A DNA stretch of 39,228 nt from Candidatus Doudnabacteria bacterium RIFCSPHIGHO2_01_48_18 (GCA_001777515.1 MFEF01000024.1:1-39228); one strand, 5' to 3'. Shown: positions 1 to 9,071, counted from the first letter of the stretch. Notes: generated from the letters alone by a model not told the origin. Made by a program: numbers and translations.

Positions 1-330
1 GTCTGAATTCCGAAAACCGAAAAAAACCGCCCCGCATTCCTCCCGCACCCTCCTGCGGGGCGGAAACCCGAACCCCGCCGAATTTCAAAAACATTTGCCG
101 AAGTTTTGCGAAATCCTTCCTCCCGCAAAATAGTTTTCGCAAAACTTCGTCCATTTTGCTGAACGGCTCACTTACTGGCATTTGAGCCGTTCAGGTGTCT
201 TGCGTTCTCCGCACTTCTGCTTTGCAGAAGCACCACGCTTCGCGTGGTGGCGCGTAGCGCGCGGGGAACTCTACTGATTACCGATTTTGAAAATAGGTTC
301 TGATTTGGTACAATAAACGCACCATATCAA

Positions 331-398
331 AGTCCAGTCAGGCGGGGAGCGTACGATTCACATTCGTGAGGTCAGAGGTTCGATCCCTCTCACGCCCA
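331..398 (+). tRNA. Partial/degenerate tRNA-Val(CAC)-like sequence; 5' acceptor strand not recognisable
   Basis: D-loop AGTCAGGCGGGGAGC, anticodon arm TACGA-TTCACAT-TCGTG (anticodon CAC), T arm AGAGG-TTCGATC-CCTCT and 3' acceptor strand CACGCCC-A are visible. The expected 5' GGGCGTG is absent and no CCA is encoded. Confidence 0.4.
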
Positions 399-468
399 CG
401 CATGCCCCGTAGCGAAACGAAGTTTCTGCTATGGGGTTTAAAATCCTGTACCGTCCACCAAAAAACAG

Positions 469-489
469 ACGCTGTGGCAGCGTTTTTTT
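469..489 (+). terminator. Rho-independent terminator
   Basis: ACGCTG-TGG-CAGCGT followed by T7. Confidence 0.6.
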
Positions 490-602
490 GTTAGAAAAAA
501 ATGAAAGTGTTTTTTCCGCATGAATAAGCGCTATTTGCCCCTTGAATTTATGCTTTTATGCTGATATAGTATAGGAACTAAATTTCGTAATGAAATAAAT
601 TT

Positions 603-1229
603 ATGTCGGAAAACAAGAGCGATAACGACACCAATACAACCAATGCAGAAACGCAGCGTCCGGAAGAAGGATATGAACCGCTGCGTTATTTCTTTTTTGA
701 TTTTTTGAAAGTTTTTGTGATGGCGGTGGCCATCATCATTCCCGTACGCTGGTTTCTGTTCCAGCCGTTCGTGGTAACAGGCGATTCCATGCGGCCCACA
801 TTTCATGACGGCAATTATCTGATTATCGATGAGCTAACCTACCGGTTCCGCGAACCAGCCAGGGGCGAGGTCGTGGTCATGCGCTTCCCGAGGGACCCAT
901 CACAGTATTTCATCAAGCGCATTGTGGGTCTACCCGGCGAACATATTGTGATCAAAGAAGGTCGCGTCACCATCCATAACGGCGAGCATCCAGAAGGGTT
1001 AACGCTCGAGGAACCGTACCTGGCCAGCCAGAGCATAACTCACGGCAATATTGAACGCAAGCTCGCCAGCGATGAATTTTTCGTGCTGGGTGATAATCGG
1101 TTATCGTCTTCGGATTCCCGCGTTTGGGGTACGCTGCCAAAAAAAGATATTGTCGGCCGAGTTTATTTGCGGCTGTTTCCCGTGGATGATCTCGAGCTGT
1201 TTGTCCCTTCACCCAGCTACAATGATTAA
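603..1229 (+). CDS. lepB: Signal peptidase I
   Basis: N-terminal TM; VTGDSMRPTFHDGNYLIIDEL (catalytic Ser box), RGEVVVMRFP, FIKRIVGLPGE, VLGDNRLSSSDSR. Confidence 0.95.
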   Translation: MSENKSDNDTNTTNAETQRPEEGYEPLRYFFFDFLKVFVMAVAIIIPVRWFLFQPFVVTGDSMRPTFHDGNYLIIDELTYRFREPARGEVVVMRFPRDPSQYFIKRIVGLPGEHIVIKEGRVTIHNGEHPEGLTLEEPYLASQSITHGNIERKLASDEFFVLGDNRLSSSDSRVWGTLPKKDIVGRVYLRLFPVDDLELFVPSPSYND

Positions 1230-2490
1230 CATGCAGAAAAAGAAAAAAGCCTCGGAAACGCAGACATTGCCAATTACTGTCATCCCGCCCGAGCTGCAAC
1301 AGCCCGATGTGTTTCTCGATAATTTACATCGTGTTGTCGGCAATTTCGGCTTTCACCAGGTGTTGCTGCCGGCGCTTGAAGAAAGAAAGATTTTTACAAA
1401 GCAGCGGGACTTGGAAAAAATTTACGGCGACAATCTGCTCGAGATCGCTGGCGCGCCCGGAGACTCGGTGCTTTCGCCTGTGCATACCTTTTCCGTGCTG
1501 AGGCGCTATTTGCAAAACGTAAAAACCCGCGGTCCGCATGTCAGCAAATGGTTTTCACTTTCGCCAATCATCAATATTGAAAACAACAAGCCTGTCACTG
1601 CGCATGAATTCGCGCTCTATATTCTTGGCGAAGATTCATCGCTCGCCGGCGCGCAGCTCGTCAACACAACGGCAGAAATACTCCGTGAGTTCGGCGTTTC
1701 CGAATTTATGATTGAACTCAATTCGCTCGGATGCGGGATTTGTCAGAAAAATTACCAGGAGCTTCTCGAGAGCCACGTAGTCAAGGTTGCCGGCCGGCTT
1801 TGCCGCGACTGCGAAGCTGATTTGCCATCAAATCCGACCGCGCTGTGGCGCTGCGATAACTCGAACTGCCAGGAGATCGTGGCAGGCGCGCCGCAGATTA
1901 TTGATTCCCTCGATGTGCCATGCAAAACCAATCTCATGGGGGTGCTCGAGAATATTGATGACCTTGGCATTCCTTATACTCTCAATCCCACGCTTTCACT
2001 GCCTCTGCACCAAGAAAAAGTAGTGTTTCGCATTACTGCTCCTGACGCGCCAGAAAACGTGATCGGCCATGGCGGCAATTACAGCGCCTGGACCAAGGCT
2101 CTCGGATTTTCGGAACCGATTCCGGTTATGGGTTTTATCACCACTTTTGATAAACTCTGGGCGTCTGTGCCGGAAGAGCGTCGCCGGACCGGCCCCAAGA
2201 TTGACGTGTTCATGGTTCCCTTAGGCCCTATCGCGGTCAGAAAAGCCATGGTTTTGCACCGCGACCTCCAGCACTCCGGCATCTCCAGCGCGGAAGGCAT
2301 GCTCTCCAGTTCCTCAATCAAGAATCAGCTCAAAGAAGCCGTAGAAAAAAAATGCGAAATCGCCCTCATCATCGGACAAAAAGAAGCCATTGATGAAACC
2401 GTGATCCTCCGCGACATGCGTTCCGGCATGCAGGAACTCTTTGCCATGGATCGCATTATCGAAGAGGTCAAGAAGCGGCTGGGCAAATAA
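1222..2490 (+). CDS. Histidyl-tRNA synthetase-like paralog (probably non-canonical)
   Basis: Class II aaRS/HisRS-like order with a Cys-rich segment (CGICQ..CRDCEADLPSNPTALWRCDNSNC) and an anticodon-binding-like C-terminus. The LDYYT-type histidine motif is not preserved. Start set at 1222 (MINMQKKKK), overlapping the lepB stop; the listed ORF start at 1051 lies inside lepB. Confidence 0.75.
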   Translation: MINMQKKKKASETQTLPITVIPPELQQPDVFLDNLHRVVGNFGFHQVLLPALEERKIFTKQRDLEKIYGDNLLEIAGAPGDSVLSPVHTFSVLRRYLQNVKTRGPHVSKWFSLSPIINIENNKPVTAHEFALYILGEDSSLAGAQLVNTTAEILREFGVSEFMIELNSLGCGICQKNYQELLESHVVKVAGRLCRDCEADLPSNPTALWRCDNSNCQEIVAGAPQIIDSLDVPCKTNLMGVLENIDDLGIPYTLNPTLSLPLHQEKVVFRITAPDAPENVIGHGGNYSAWTKALGFSEPIPVMGFITTFDKLWASVPEERRRTGPKIDVFMVPLGPIAVRKAMVLHRDLQHSGISSAEGMLSSSSIKNQLKEAVEKKCEIALIIGQKEAIDETVILRDMRSGMQELFAMDRIIEEVKKRLGK

Positions 2491-2528
2491 TTATTGACAG
2501 ACGATTTATTCATGATTAGGATAAAATT

Positions 2529-2828
2529 ATGGCTGGTAAAATAGACAAATTATCGGACAATGATATTGACAAGATTGCTAACCTATTAGACGATCGGCTT
2601 GCTCTATTGGCAACTAAAGAGTTTGTTAGGGAGGAAATCGGTGGAGTCAGATCAGAAATGAAGACGCTCGAAAATAATTTAAAAACGTATATTGACGAAG
2701 GTATTGAAACGGTCATGGAAGGAATCGATAATCTTTCCAAACAACTTGCAGAAAAAGAAAGAGTAGATAAGATCGCAAAATGGGCTAAAGAAGTCGGCGA
2801 AAAGGTCGGAGTTAGAATAGACATCTAG
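2529..2828 (+). CDS. Small coiled-coil hypothetical protein
   Basis: 99-aa ORF, charged heptad-like repeats, terminator immediately downstream. Confidence 0.65.
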   Translation: MAGKIDKLSDNDIDKIANLLDDRLALLATKEFVREEIGGVRSEMKTLENNLKTYIDEGIETVMEGIDNLSKQLAEKERVDKIAKWAKEVGEKVGVRIDI

Positions 2829-2850
2829 ACAAAACCGCCGAAATATGATA

Positions 2851-2884
2851 CCCTGAATCGTCAATCCGGATTCGGGGTTTTTTG
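2851..2884 (+). terminator. Rho-independent terminator
   Basis: CCCTGAATC-N9-GATTCGGGG followed by a T run. Confidence 0.75.
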
Positions 2885-2933
2885 TGCCTAATCTTGAGGA
2901 TTGCGTTAACAATCGAAATTAGGAGGTCTGTAC

Positions 2934-4058
2934 ATGAACGCTGCGAAAAATCGTGGTGTAGTAACGGATCGTGAACTCGTCGTGGCCAAAAAAGCCATTG
3001 ATGTCGGATCACTGATTCTTTCTGGCAAGCGAAGCCCTGTCGATGAGTCAGCCTTGGAAGCACTCGATGTCGCATTACAGGCATTTTGGGATCGTCAGCC
3101 ATTCACAGCGACGGGCGAGGTTTTGAAACCCGCAACTTTTGCGGAATTTCTGGCCGTGCCGAATCGCACGCCGGGAATGTTTAATCAGCTCGCCAGCGAA
3201 GTTTCCTGGTGGACGCTTCTGGATCAGATCGAACAGTCCTGTTTTCTCCAGCCGGAACGGCTCGAAATTGCCCGGTCTGTCCTCATCACGCTTTGGAAAG
3301 ACGAGATCGCGCGAAAGCCGTATCAGCCGCCAAAGGATTGGCGATACCTGCCAGTAATGCAAGTGGCTGAGTGGTTCAAGAAAATTTTCGGTTCCTCTCT
3401 GGTTGCGGACGCTGTTGTCAAGCACGCTTCAAAAGGGAACTGGTCAGACGGCAGCGAGGGATTCCTGACTGCGCCAAAGCTGACCACTCTCGCGCGGCTG
3501 TTTGCCATCGAGGGTAATCCGCTAGAGGATACGACTGAGGGGCGCATTGCCTACGCCCGCATCGTGGAGTTGTTTGTGCCGAAGGTCGGTGAGGAATATG
3601 TAAAAGCTCATCGCGACAAGATCAGCTTTGCGAATTGGCGAGAAGGGGCATTAACTGCCGATCATATTGTGCTGACTCCAGCCGGGCGCAAGGCCTGGCA
3701 GGAGCTCGAAGCGCAGTATGCAGGTGATTTCGTGATCGCCCCGGCCATTAGCGGGAGAAGCTATGCGGGGTATTCTCAGCGACTCGCCCGTTTGTGGGTT
3801 GCGTTATCGGGCAATCAAATGCCTCAGGACTGCATTATGACTGGCAGTACATTGATGGTGCAGCCGCAGCGGCTTTGCGATGGTAGCCATCTGCGAATCG
3901 ACAATCCAGGCAATGCTTACTCTCCGGATGCTGATGGCGAGTTCTGGGACTGCGTCAGCTGGGTCTTCCTTTCCGACGATCGCGGGCTCGTATTCGGCAG
4001 CGGCAATGCTGGCGATGCGAGTCGGGGCTTTGGCTCTGCCGTCGTCCTCCGCTCGTAG
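2934..4058 (+). CDS. DGR target (variable) protein, C-terminal C-type-lectin/FGE-like variable domain
   Basis: C-terminus ...SPDADGEFWDCVSWVFLSDDRGLVFGSGNAGDASRGFGSAVVLRS matches an adenine-rich template repeat at 4356-4489; upstream RBS aggagg. Confidence 0.9.
   Translation: MNAAKNRGVVTDRELVVAKKAIDVGSLILSGKRSPVDESALEALDVALQAFWDRQPFTATGEVLKPATFAEFLAVPNRTPGMFNQLASEVSWWTLLDQIEQSCFLQPERLEIARSVLITLWKDEIARKPYQPPKDWRYLPVMQVAEWFKKIFGSSLVADAVVKHASKGNWSDGSEGFLTAPKLTTLARLFAIEGNPLEDTTEGRIAYARIVELFVPKVGEEYVKAHRDKISFANWREGALTADHIVLTPAGRKAWQELEAQYAGDFVIAPAISGRSYAGYSQRLARLWVALSGNQMPQDCIMTGSTLMVQPQRLCDGSHLRIDNPGNAYSPDADGEFWDCVSWVFLSDDRGLVFGSGNAGDASRGFGSAVVLRS
3923..4056 (+). repeat. DGR variable repeat (VR)
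   Basis: 134 nt aligned without gaps to TR 4356-4489; 20 mismatches, all at TR adenines. Confidence 0.95.
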
Positions 4059-4355
4059 TGTTTGCAACTTGGGACTTGGAATTCTTTGAATCTTTTGATT
4101 TCTTGAATTCCTTGTCCCTTTTTCTTTTTTGTAAAAAATATTATACTTTTTTTGAAAGTAGGCTAATGTCCGAAAGCGTAATTCTTTCGGCGCCGAAATT
4201 CTCGTTTTTCTCAAACCAGAGTCTTTGGATCGCAAGATTCAGAGAGCGAGTTTTAAAAAGACAGACACTACTTGTTTTTCTTTAAGGCAGATTTAACTGC
4301 CGCAATTTTTGCTCTCATACGGCAGAGCACCATAAAAGACGAAGAAAGACAATCT

Positions 4356-4489
4356 TCCGGATGCTGATGGCAAGTTCTGGAACTGCGTCAACTGGAACTT
4401 CAATTCCGACGATCGCAAGCTCAAATTCGACAACGACAATGCTGACAATGCGAATCAGAACTTTGGCTCTGCCGTCGTCCTCCGCTCGT
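4356..4489 (+). repeat. DGR template repeat (TR)
   Basis: Non-coding copy would read PDADGKFWNCVNWNFNSDDRKLKFDNDNADNANQNFGSAVVLRS in the VR frame, with AAC/AAT-rich codons. Confidence 0.95.
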
Positions 4490-4499
4490 TGCGTCTGTC

Positions 4500-4850
4500 T
4501 TACCTCACGGCTTTTATCCAGCCGCCGATCTGGCGGCCGATATCTAGGATTATTTCCTGAGCCGTGAGGTATTTTTTGTCTTCGAGGATTTTGATATCAT
4601 TGGCAAGTCGCAGGAGAATTTTTAGTAATCCCAATTTCCGGCTGGCCTTCTCTAGAATTGGCTGTTTCCAGTCACGCTTGGCAGTCTCTGCCTCGATTAA
4701 AAGTTCCAACATCTCGAGTAGCAGAACTTTTATTTTCTCTCCTAATGAATATTTGTCACTCTTCGGGAATTTTTTCGTATATTCATAGATTAGTTTGTAA
4801 AGATCGTAAGATTTTTGAATAACAGCGATTTGGCTATGGATGTAAGTCAT
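4500..4850 (-). CDS. avd: Avd-like four-helix-bundle DGR accessory protein
   Basis: Four-helix protein with ...ASRKLGLLKILLRLANDIKILEDKKYLTAQEIILDIGRQIGGWIKA, typical of Avd/S23-like proteins; adjacent to TR. Confidence 0.8.
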   Translation of the reverse strand: MTYIHSQIAVIQKSYDLYKLIYEYTKKFPKSDKYSLGEKIKVLLLEMLELLIEAETAKRDWKQPILEKASRKLGLLKILLRLANDIKILEDKKYLTAQEIILDIGRQIGGWIKAVR

Positions 4851-4856
4851 GATTTA

Positions 4857-4953
4857 TCCAGCACCTTCCAGAATACCCCGCAGCTTGCTGCGGGGATGAA
4901 TGGCTCAATATAGCCTTCCTGCGGGGTGCAATACCCCGACAGGAAGGTCTGGA
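4857..4953 (+). mobile_element. Palindromic element copy 1 (97 bp; 1-nt deletion in right arm)
   Basis: TCCAGCACCTTCC...GGAAGGTCTGGA; flanked by TTTA at 4853-4856 and 4954-4957. Confidence 0.9.
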
Positions 4954-5316
4954 TTTATTTTCATTCATAAAGACAAAGATTATTTAGCAGACATGATTTC
5001 GCAAATAGACAAATTTTTGAGAGCCGAGCTGAAGCTTGGGCTCCATCCGCAAAAAATTATTTTAAGAAAATTATCGCAAGGCATTGATTTCCTCGGTTAT
5101 GTTATTTTACCTTATCATCGGGTGCTAAGGACAAAAACCAAACGCCGAATGTTTCGCAAGGTGAATGAGAAAGTGCGCGATTGGGAGAGTGGCCAGACCA
5201 GCCGGAAATCGCTGGAGCAGGCTTTGCAGTCGTATTTCGGAATGCTGAAGCCTTGCCGGGCATGGAGGTCAAAACAAGAATTAAAATTAAAACGAATGCT
5301 GGATACCGGCTCGTAG
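4954..5316 (+). pseudogene. DGR reverse transcriptase, C-terminal fragment only
   Basis: FIFIHKDKDYLADMISQIDKFLRAELKLGLHPQKIILRKLSQGIDFLGYVILPYHRVLRTKTKRR matches the part of a retron/DGR-type RT that follows the YADD motif; everything upstream, including YxDD, is missing at the palindromic element. Confidence 0.85.
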
Positions 5317-5416
5317 GCCGGAATGTCAGCCATGTATTAAGTTGCGAATTTCCTCGGGAAGTGTTATAATTTTCAAGTAAATTTTAACGCATCTGATCGG
5401 GGGTGTTTAACTAAAA

Positions 5417-5653
5417 GTGGTAGAAGTAAAGCGGAAAGATGGGGAGTCGTTTGAAAGCTTGCTCCGTCGTTTCAATCGCAAAATCCAGCAAAGTGGAGTT
5501 TTGGTCCGTGCCCGCAAGATCCAGTTCTATGAGCCGCCCAAATCCCGCAACCTGGCCCGTGTCAGTGCCCGCCGCAGAGCTGAACTCTCGGCTGAACGTG
5601 AAACTCTTAAAAAACTTGGTAAGCCTGTAAGCTATAAATGGAAAAGCCGCTAA
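5417..5653 (+). CDS. rpsU: 30S ribosomal protein S21
   Basis: VEVKRKDGESFESLLRRFNRKIQQSGVLVRARKIQFYEPPKSR...; GTG start. Confidence 0.9.
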   Translation: MVEVKRKDGESFESLLRRFNRKIQQSGVLVRARKIQFYEPPKSRNLARVSARRRAELSAERETLKKLGKPVSYKWKSR

Positions 5654-6087
5654 AAGAAACGATCGCGGCAGACCTTAAAGCCGCTTTGAAACAAAAGGAT
5701 ACGCGCAAAGTTTCTGTTCTGCGTATGATTAACGCTGAGATCAAAAATCTGGAAATCGAGATGCGTAAGGACGCTGTCGACGCGGACGTGCTCAAGGTTT
5801 TGAACTCGAGCGCGAAAAAGCACCAGGATTCGATCACCCAGTTTCAATCAGGTGGCCGCCTGGATCTCGTGGAGCAGGAACAAGCAGAGCTCAAAATCAT
5901 TCAGGAATATTTACCAGAGCAGCTAGGCGATGCGGAACTTGATGCGCTTATCGAGGGCGCGATAAAAGAAACGGGCGCCAGCAGCGCCGCGGATTTTGGC
6001 AAAGCCATGAAAACCTTGATGCCAAAAATCCAGGGCCGCGCTAACGGACAAATAGTTTCCCAAAAGTTAAAAGAAAAATTAGGCTAA
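5638..6087 (+). CDS. GatB/YqeY domain protein
   Basis: LKEtIaADLKAALKQKDTRKVSVLRMINAEIKN...EYLPEQLGDAELDALI...GKAMKTLMPKIQGRANGQIVSQKLKEKL. Confidence 0.93.
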   Translation: MEKPLKETIAADLKAALKQKDTRKVSVLRMINAEIKNLEIEMRKDAVDADVLKVLNSSAKKHQDSITQFQSGGRLDLVEQEQAELKIIQEYLPEQLGDAELDALIEGAIKETGASSAADFGKAMKTLMPKIQGRANGQIVSQKLKEKLG

Positions 6088-7335
6088 ATGTCTTCAGAAC
6101 AAATATTAGTGGGGCTTGATATCGGAACCACAACCATCAGGGTCGTGGTCGGTAAAAAAGAGAACCCCGGAACGCCCCCGAGCATAATCGGAGTGGGCGA
6201 AGCCAAAGCTTCTGGAATCAGAAAGGGCGTTATCGTTGACATTGAAGAAGCCGTGTCTTCTATTTCTAAAGCCTTGGAAAAAGCCGAACGCATGACGGGC
6301 ATCCCGACCCAGCACGCGGTCGTGTCAGTGGGCGGCGCGCACGTGGTGTCGCTCGAGAGTCACGGCGTGATCGCCGTCGCCAGAGCGGACGGCGAGATCA
6401 CCGAGAACGACGTGGTGCGGGTGATAGACGCGGCGCAGGCCATCCAGGTGCCAACCAACCGCGAGATTTTACACGTCATACCCAAAGATTTTACGGTTGA
6501 TGGTCAGACAGGCATCAAAGACCCGGTCGGCATGACTGGCATCAGGCTCGAGGTGGACGCGCAAATCATCGAGGCTTCCATCCCTTTTATAAAAAATCTC
6601 ACGAAATGCGTGATCCAGGCAGGCATTGATATTGATGATTTGGTTTTGGCGCCGCTGGCCTCCGCGCAGGCCGTGCTCACCAAGCGCCAGAAAGAACTAG
6701 GCGTCGTGCTCATTGAGCTGGGGGGCGGCACTACAGGACTCGTGGCATTTGAAGAATCAGAACTCCTGCATACAAATATTCTCGCGGTCGGTTCGGATCA
6801 CATTACGAATGACATCGCGATTGGCCTGCGGACCTCTGTGGATGTTGCTGATACCGTCAAGCTCGAATACGGCCGGGCCATGCCGACTGCGGTTAAAAAG
6901 GACGAGGTTATCAATCTATCCAAAATCGACAAAAACGAAGAGGGACAAGTCTCAAGGCTTCATTTAACAGAGATCATCCAGGCACGCCTCGAGGAAATTT
7001 TTTCCATGGTCAACAAAGAGCTGAAAGCCGCCGGCCGAGACGGGCAGCTCCCGGCGGGCGCGGTATTGACTGGGGGCGGAGCAAAGCTGCAGGGGATAGT
7101 AGAATTGGCAAAAAAAGAACTCCGTCTGCCGGTACAGATCGGCTACCCCTTAAATATTTCCACAATCATTGACCGTGTTGATGATCCAGCCTATGCTACA
7201 GCCGTGGGCCTGGTGCTTTGGGCGGACGAATACCTTGCATCCGATAAAGCCGGCATGGGCAGGTTTGCCTCCAAGATTTTACAAAACGCTAGCATCGATA
7301 AAATTCGTAAATTTTTCAAGCAGTTCTTGCCTTAG
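6088..7335 (+). CDS. ftsA: Cell division protein FtsA
   Basis: VGLDIGTTTIRVVVG...IGVGEAKASGIRKGVIVDIEEA...ELGGGTTGLVAF...VLTGGGAKLQGI. Confidence 0.95.
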   Translation: MSSEQILVGLDIGTTTIRVVVGKKENPGTPPSIIGVGEAKASGIRKGVIVDIEEAVSSISKALEKAERMTGIPTQHAVVSVGGAHVVSLESHGVIAVARADGEITENDVVRVIDAAQAIQVPTNREILHVIPKDFTVDGQTGIKDPVGMTGIRLEVDAQIIEASIPFIKNLTKCVIQAGIDIDDLVLAPLASAQAVLTKRQKELGVVLIELGGGTTGLVAFEESELLHTNILAVGSDHITNDIAIGLRTSVDVADTVKLEYGRAMPTAVKKDEVINLSKIDKNEEGQVSRLHLTEIIQARLEEIFSMVNKELKAAGRDGQLPAGAVLTGGGAKLQGIVELAKKELRLPVQIGYPLNISTIIDRVDDPAYATAVGLVLWADEYLASDKAGMGRFASKILQNASIDKIRKFFKQFLP

Positions 7336-7353
7336 GTAAACTTGCGAAAAAAG

Positions 7354-7373
7354 CCCTAGACTTGCGTCTAGGG
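7354..7373 (+). promoter_or_regulatory. ftsA-ftsZ intergenic hairpin
   Basis: Perfect CCCTAGAC-TTGC-GTCTAGGG; no following U tract. Confidence 0.5.
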
Positions 7374-7406
7374 TATGGTGTATTATGCCTTTACTAATCG
7401 ACCCAA

Positions 7407-8564
7407 ATGCCGAGATCTACTGAAGTAAAACCAAAAATCGAGACCATTGCCCGGATCAAAGTGATCGGGGTTGGCGGCTCGGGGCACAACGCGATCCACC
7501 GCATGATCACAGCGGGCCTCACCAATGTGGAATTTGTGGCAATCAACACGGATGCCCAGGCCCTACACCACTCGAAAGCAGACAAAAAGGTACAGATTGG
7601 CAAACAGGTCACGAGAGGCTTGGGTGCTGGCATGAATCCAGAGGTAGGGCGGGCAGCAGCAGAAGAAAGCAAGGAAGAAATCCTCGAGGTTCTCTCCGGC
7701 AGTGACATGGTGTTTGTAACATGCGGCCTGGGTGGTGGCACTGGAACGGGAGCCGCGCCAGTGGTGGCTGAGCTTGCGAAAGAAGAAGGCATCCTCACGG
7801 TCGCGGTTGTGACCAAGCCGTTTGCGTTTGAGGGCGCCAAGCGCCGTGAGCTCGCGGAAAAAGGCCTTGAGGAACTCAAAGATAATGTCGACACTATCAT
7901 TGTCATCCCCAATGATCGCATTTTGCAGATTATTGATAAAAAGACTTCGCTTCTGGATGCATTTCGTACGGTAGATGATGTGCTCAGGCAAGGCGTGCAA
8001 GGCATCGCTGACCTTGTTACTACCCCTGGGCTTATCAACGTTGATTTTGCTGACGTGAAAAGCGTGATGTCAGATTCTGGCTCTGCGCTCATGGGCATTG
8101 GCCGCGGCTCTGGCGAGAACCGGGCGATTGAAGCTGCCAAACAAGCGATTGATTCGCCGCTTCTTGAGGTTTCTATTGATGGCGCCAGAGGAGTTTTGTT
8201 TAATATCACGGGTGGCAAGGACCTGGGTATGTACGAGGTTGATGAAGCAGCCAAGATTATCACCAAGAGCGTGGATAGTGATGCCAAGATTATTTTCGGA
8301 GCAGTGATTGACGAGGCTATGTCGGACGAGGTGCGCATTACTGTGATTGCTACGGGTTTTGATGAAATCGCGCGGTCGCGAAAAGCCATTCCGCAACAGC
8401 GCATGGCGCCGATTTCCGCGCCTTTAGGTTTTGGCGTAACTCAGGAGATCTCGGAAACCCCTGCCAAATCAACGTATTCGCCGAAAGCCGTGGATGAAGA
8501 TGGCGAGGACGAAGAAAATGAAGAACTCGACATCCCCGCGTTTATACGGAAGAAGATGAAATAA
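7407..8564 (+). CDS. ftsZ: Cell division protein FtsZ
   Basis: [17 protein letters not shown]...[16 protein letters not shown]...; C-terminal peptide [13 protein letters not shown]. Confidence 0.98.
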   Translation: MPRSTEVKPKIETIARIKVIGVGGSGHNAIHRMITAGLTNVEFVAINTDAQALHHSKADKKVQIGKQVTRGLGAGMNPEVGRAAAEESKEEILEVLSGSDMVFVTCGLGGGTGTGAAPVVAELAKEEGILTVAVVTKPFAFEGAKRRELAEKGLEELKDNVDTIIVIPNDRILQIIDKKTSLLDAFRTVDDVLRQGVQGIADLVTTPGLINVDFADVKSVMSDSGSALMGIGRGSGENRAIEAAKQAIDSPLLEVSIDGARGVLFNITGGKDLGMYEVDEAAKIITKSVDSDAKIIFGAVIDEAMSDEVRITVIATGFDEIARSRKAIPQQRMAPISAPLGFGVTQEISETPAKSTYSPKAVDEDGEDEENEELDIPAFIRKKMK

Positions 8565-8565
8565 A

Positions 8566-8663
8566 TCCAGCACCTTCCTGTCGGGGTATTGCACCCCGCA
8601 GGAAGGCTATATTGAGCCATTCATCCCCGCAGCAAGCTGCGGGGTATTCTGGAAGGTGCTGGA
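8566..8663 (-). mobile_element. Palindromic element copy 2 (98 bp, inverse orientation)
   Basis: Reverse complement identical to copies 3 and 4; flanked by TAAA (8562-8565, which includes the ftsZ TAA stop) and TAAA (8664-8667). Confidence 0.95.
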
Positions 8664-8669
8664 TAAAAA

Positions 8670-9071
8670 ATGAAAAAGTTATTCAGCGTAAAATTTTTTG
8701 TTCCCCTTTCAATTTTAATCGTCGGGGGGAGCGTTTTTGGGACATATTATTTGATTTCCGAAAAAAATAGAAATTCGTCCATAAAAAAATTTACTGAATC
8801 TTTTAGAGATTCCAATACGATTGAGACTAGTCAAACCACCCTTGAGATCGTGCCTGGAATGGTACGGCTTTTTCCTAATCGAGCCAAAGAAATTGCAAAT
8901 TTTTTAAGAGATCTACCAGATTTCGCCAGGGTAAGGGCGGTTGCAACAGATGGGAAAAAATTTCTTGTTGCGGCTGAAAGCTATTATCAGGCCGGTACGC
9001 ACCCGATAATAGCGGAATACGAGAATGGCCAATGGCGTGATGTTACTGATCGGGGAATGGTTATTGGCTGA
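8670..9071 (+). CDS. Membrane-anchored hypothetical protein (N-terminal part)
   Basis: N-terminal TM (FFVPLSILIVGGSVFGTYYLI); overlaps next ORF at ATGA. Confidence 0.6.
   Translation: MKKLFSVKFFVPLSILIVGGSVFGTYYLISEKNRNSSIKKFTESFRDSNTIETSQTTLEIVPGMVRLFPNRAKEIANFLRDLPDFARVRAVATDGKKFLVAAESYYQAGTHPIIAEYENGQWRDVTDRGMVIG

Noticed and set aside
440-470. GTTTAAAATCC..GTCCACCA as a tmRNA or tRNA 3' end
   Set aside because: No complementary 5' acceptor strand (GGACGGT) found upstream and T stem is weak; not supportable.
3804-4235. 143-aa minus-strand ORF over the VR
   Set aside because: Antisense to the DGR target; its apparent similarity to the 4361-4567 ORF is just the TR/VR repeat.
7394-8404. 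336-aa minus-strand ORF
   Set aside because: Shadow of ftsZ; Ser/Pro-rich low-complexity translation.
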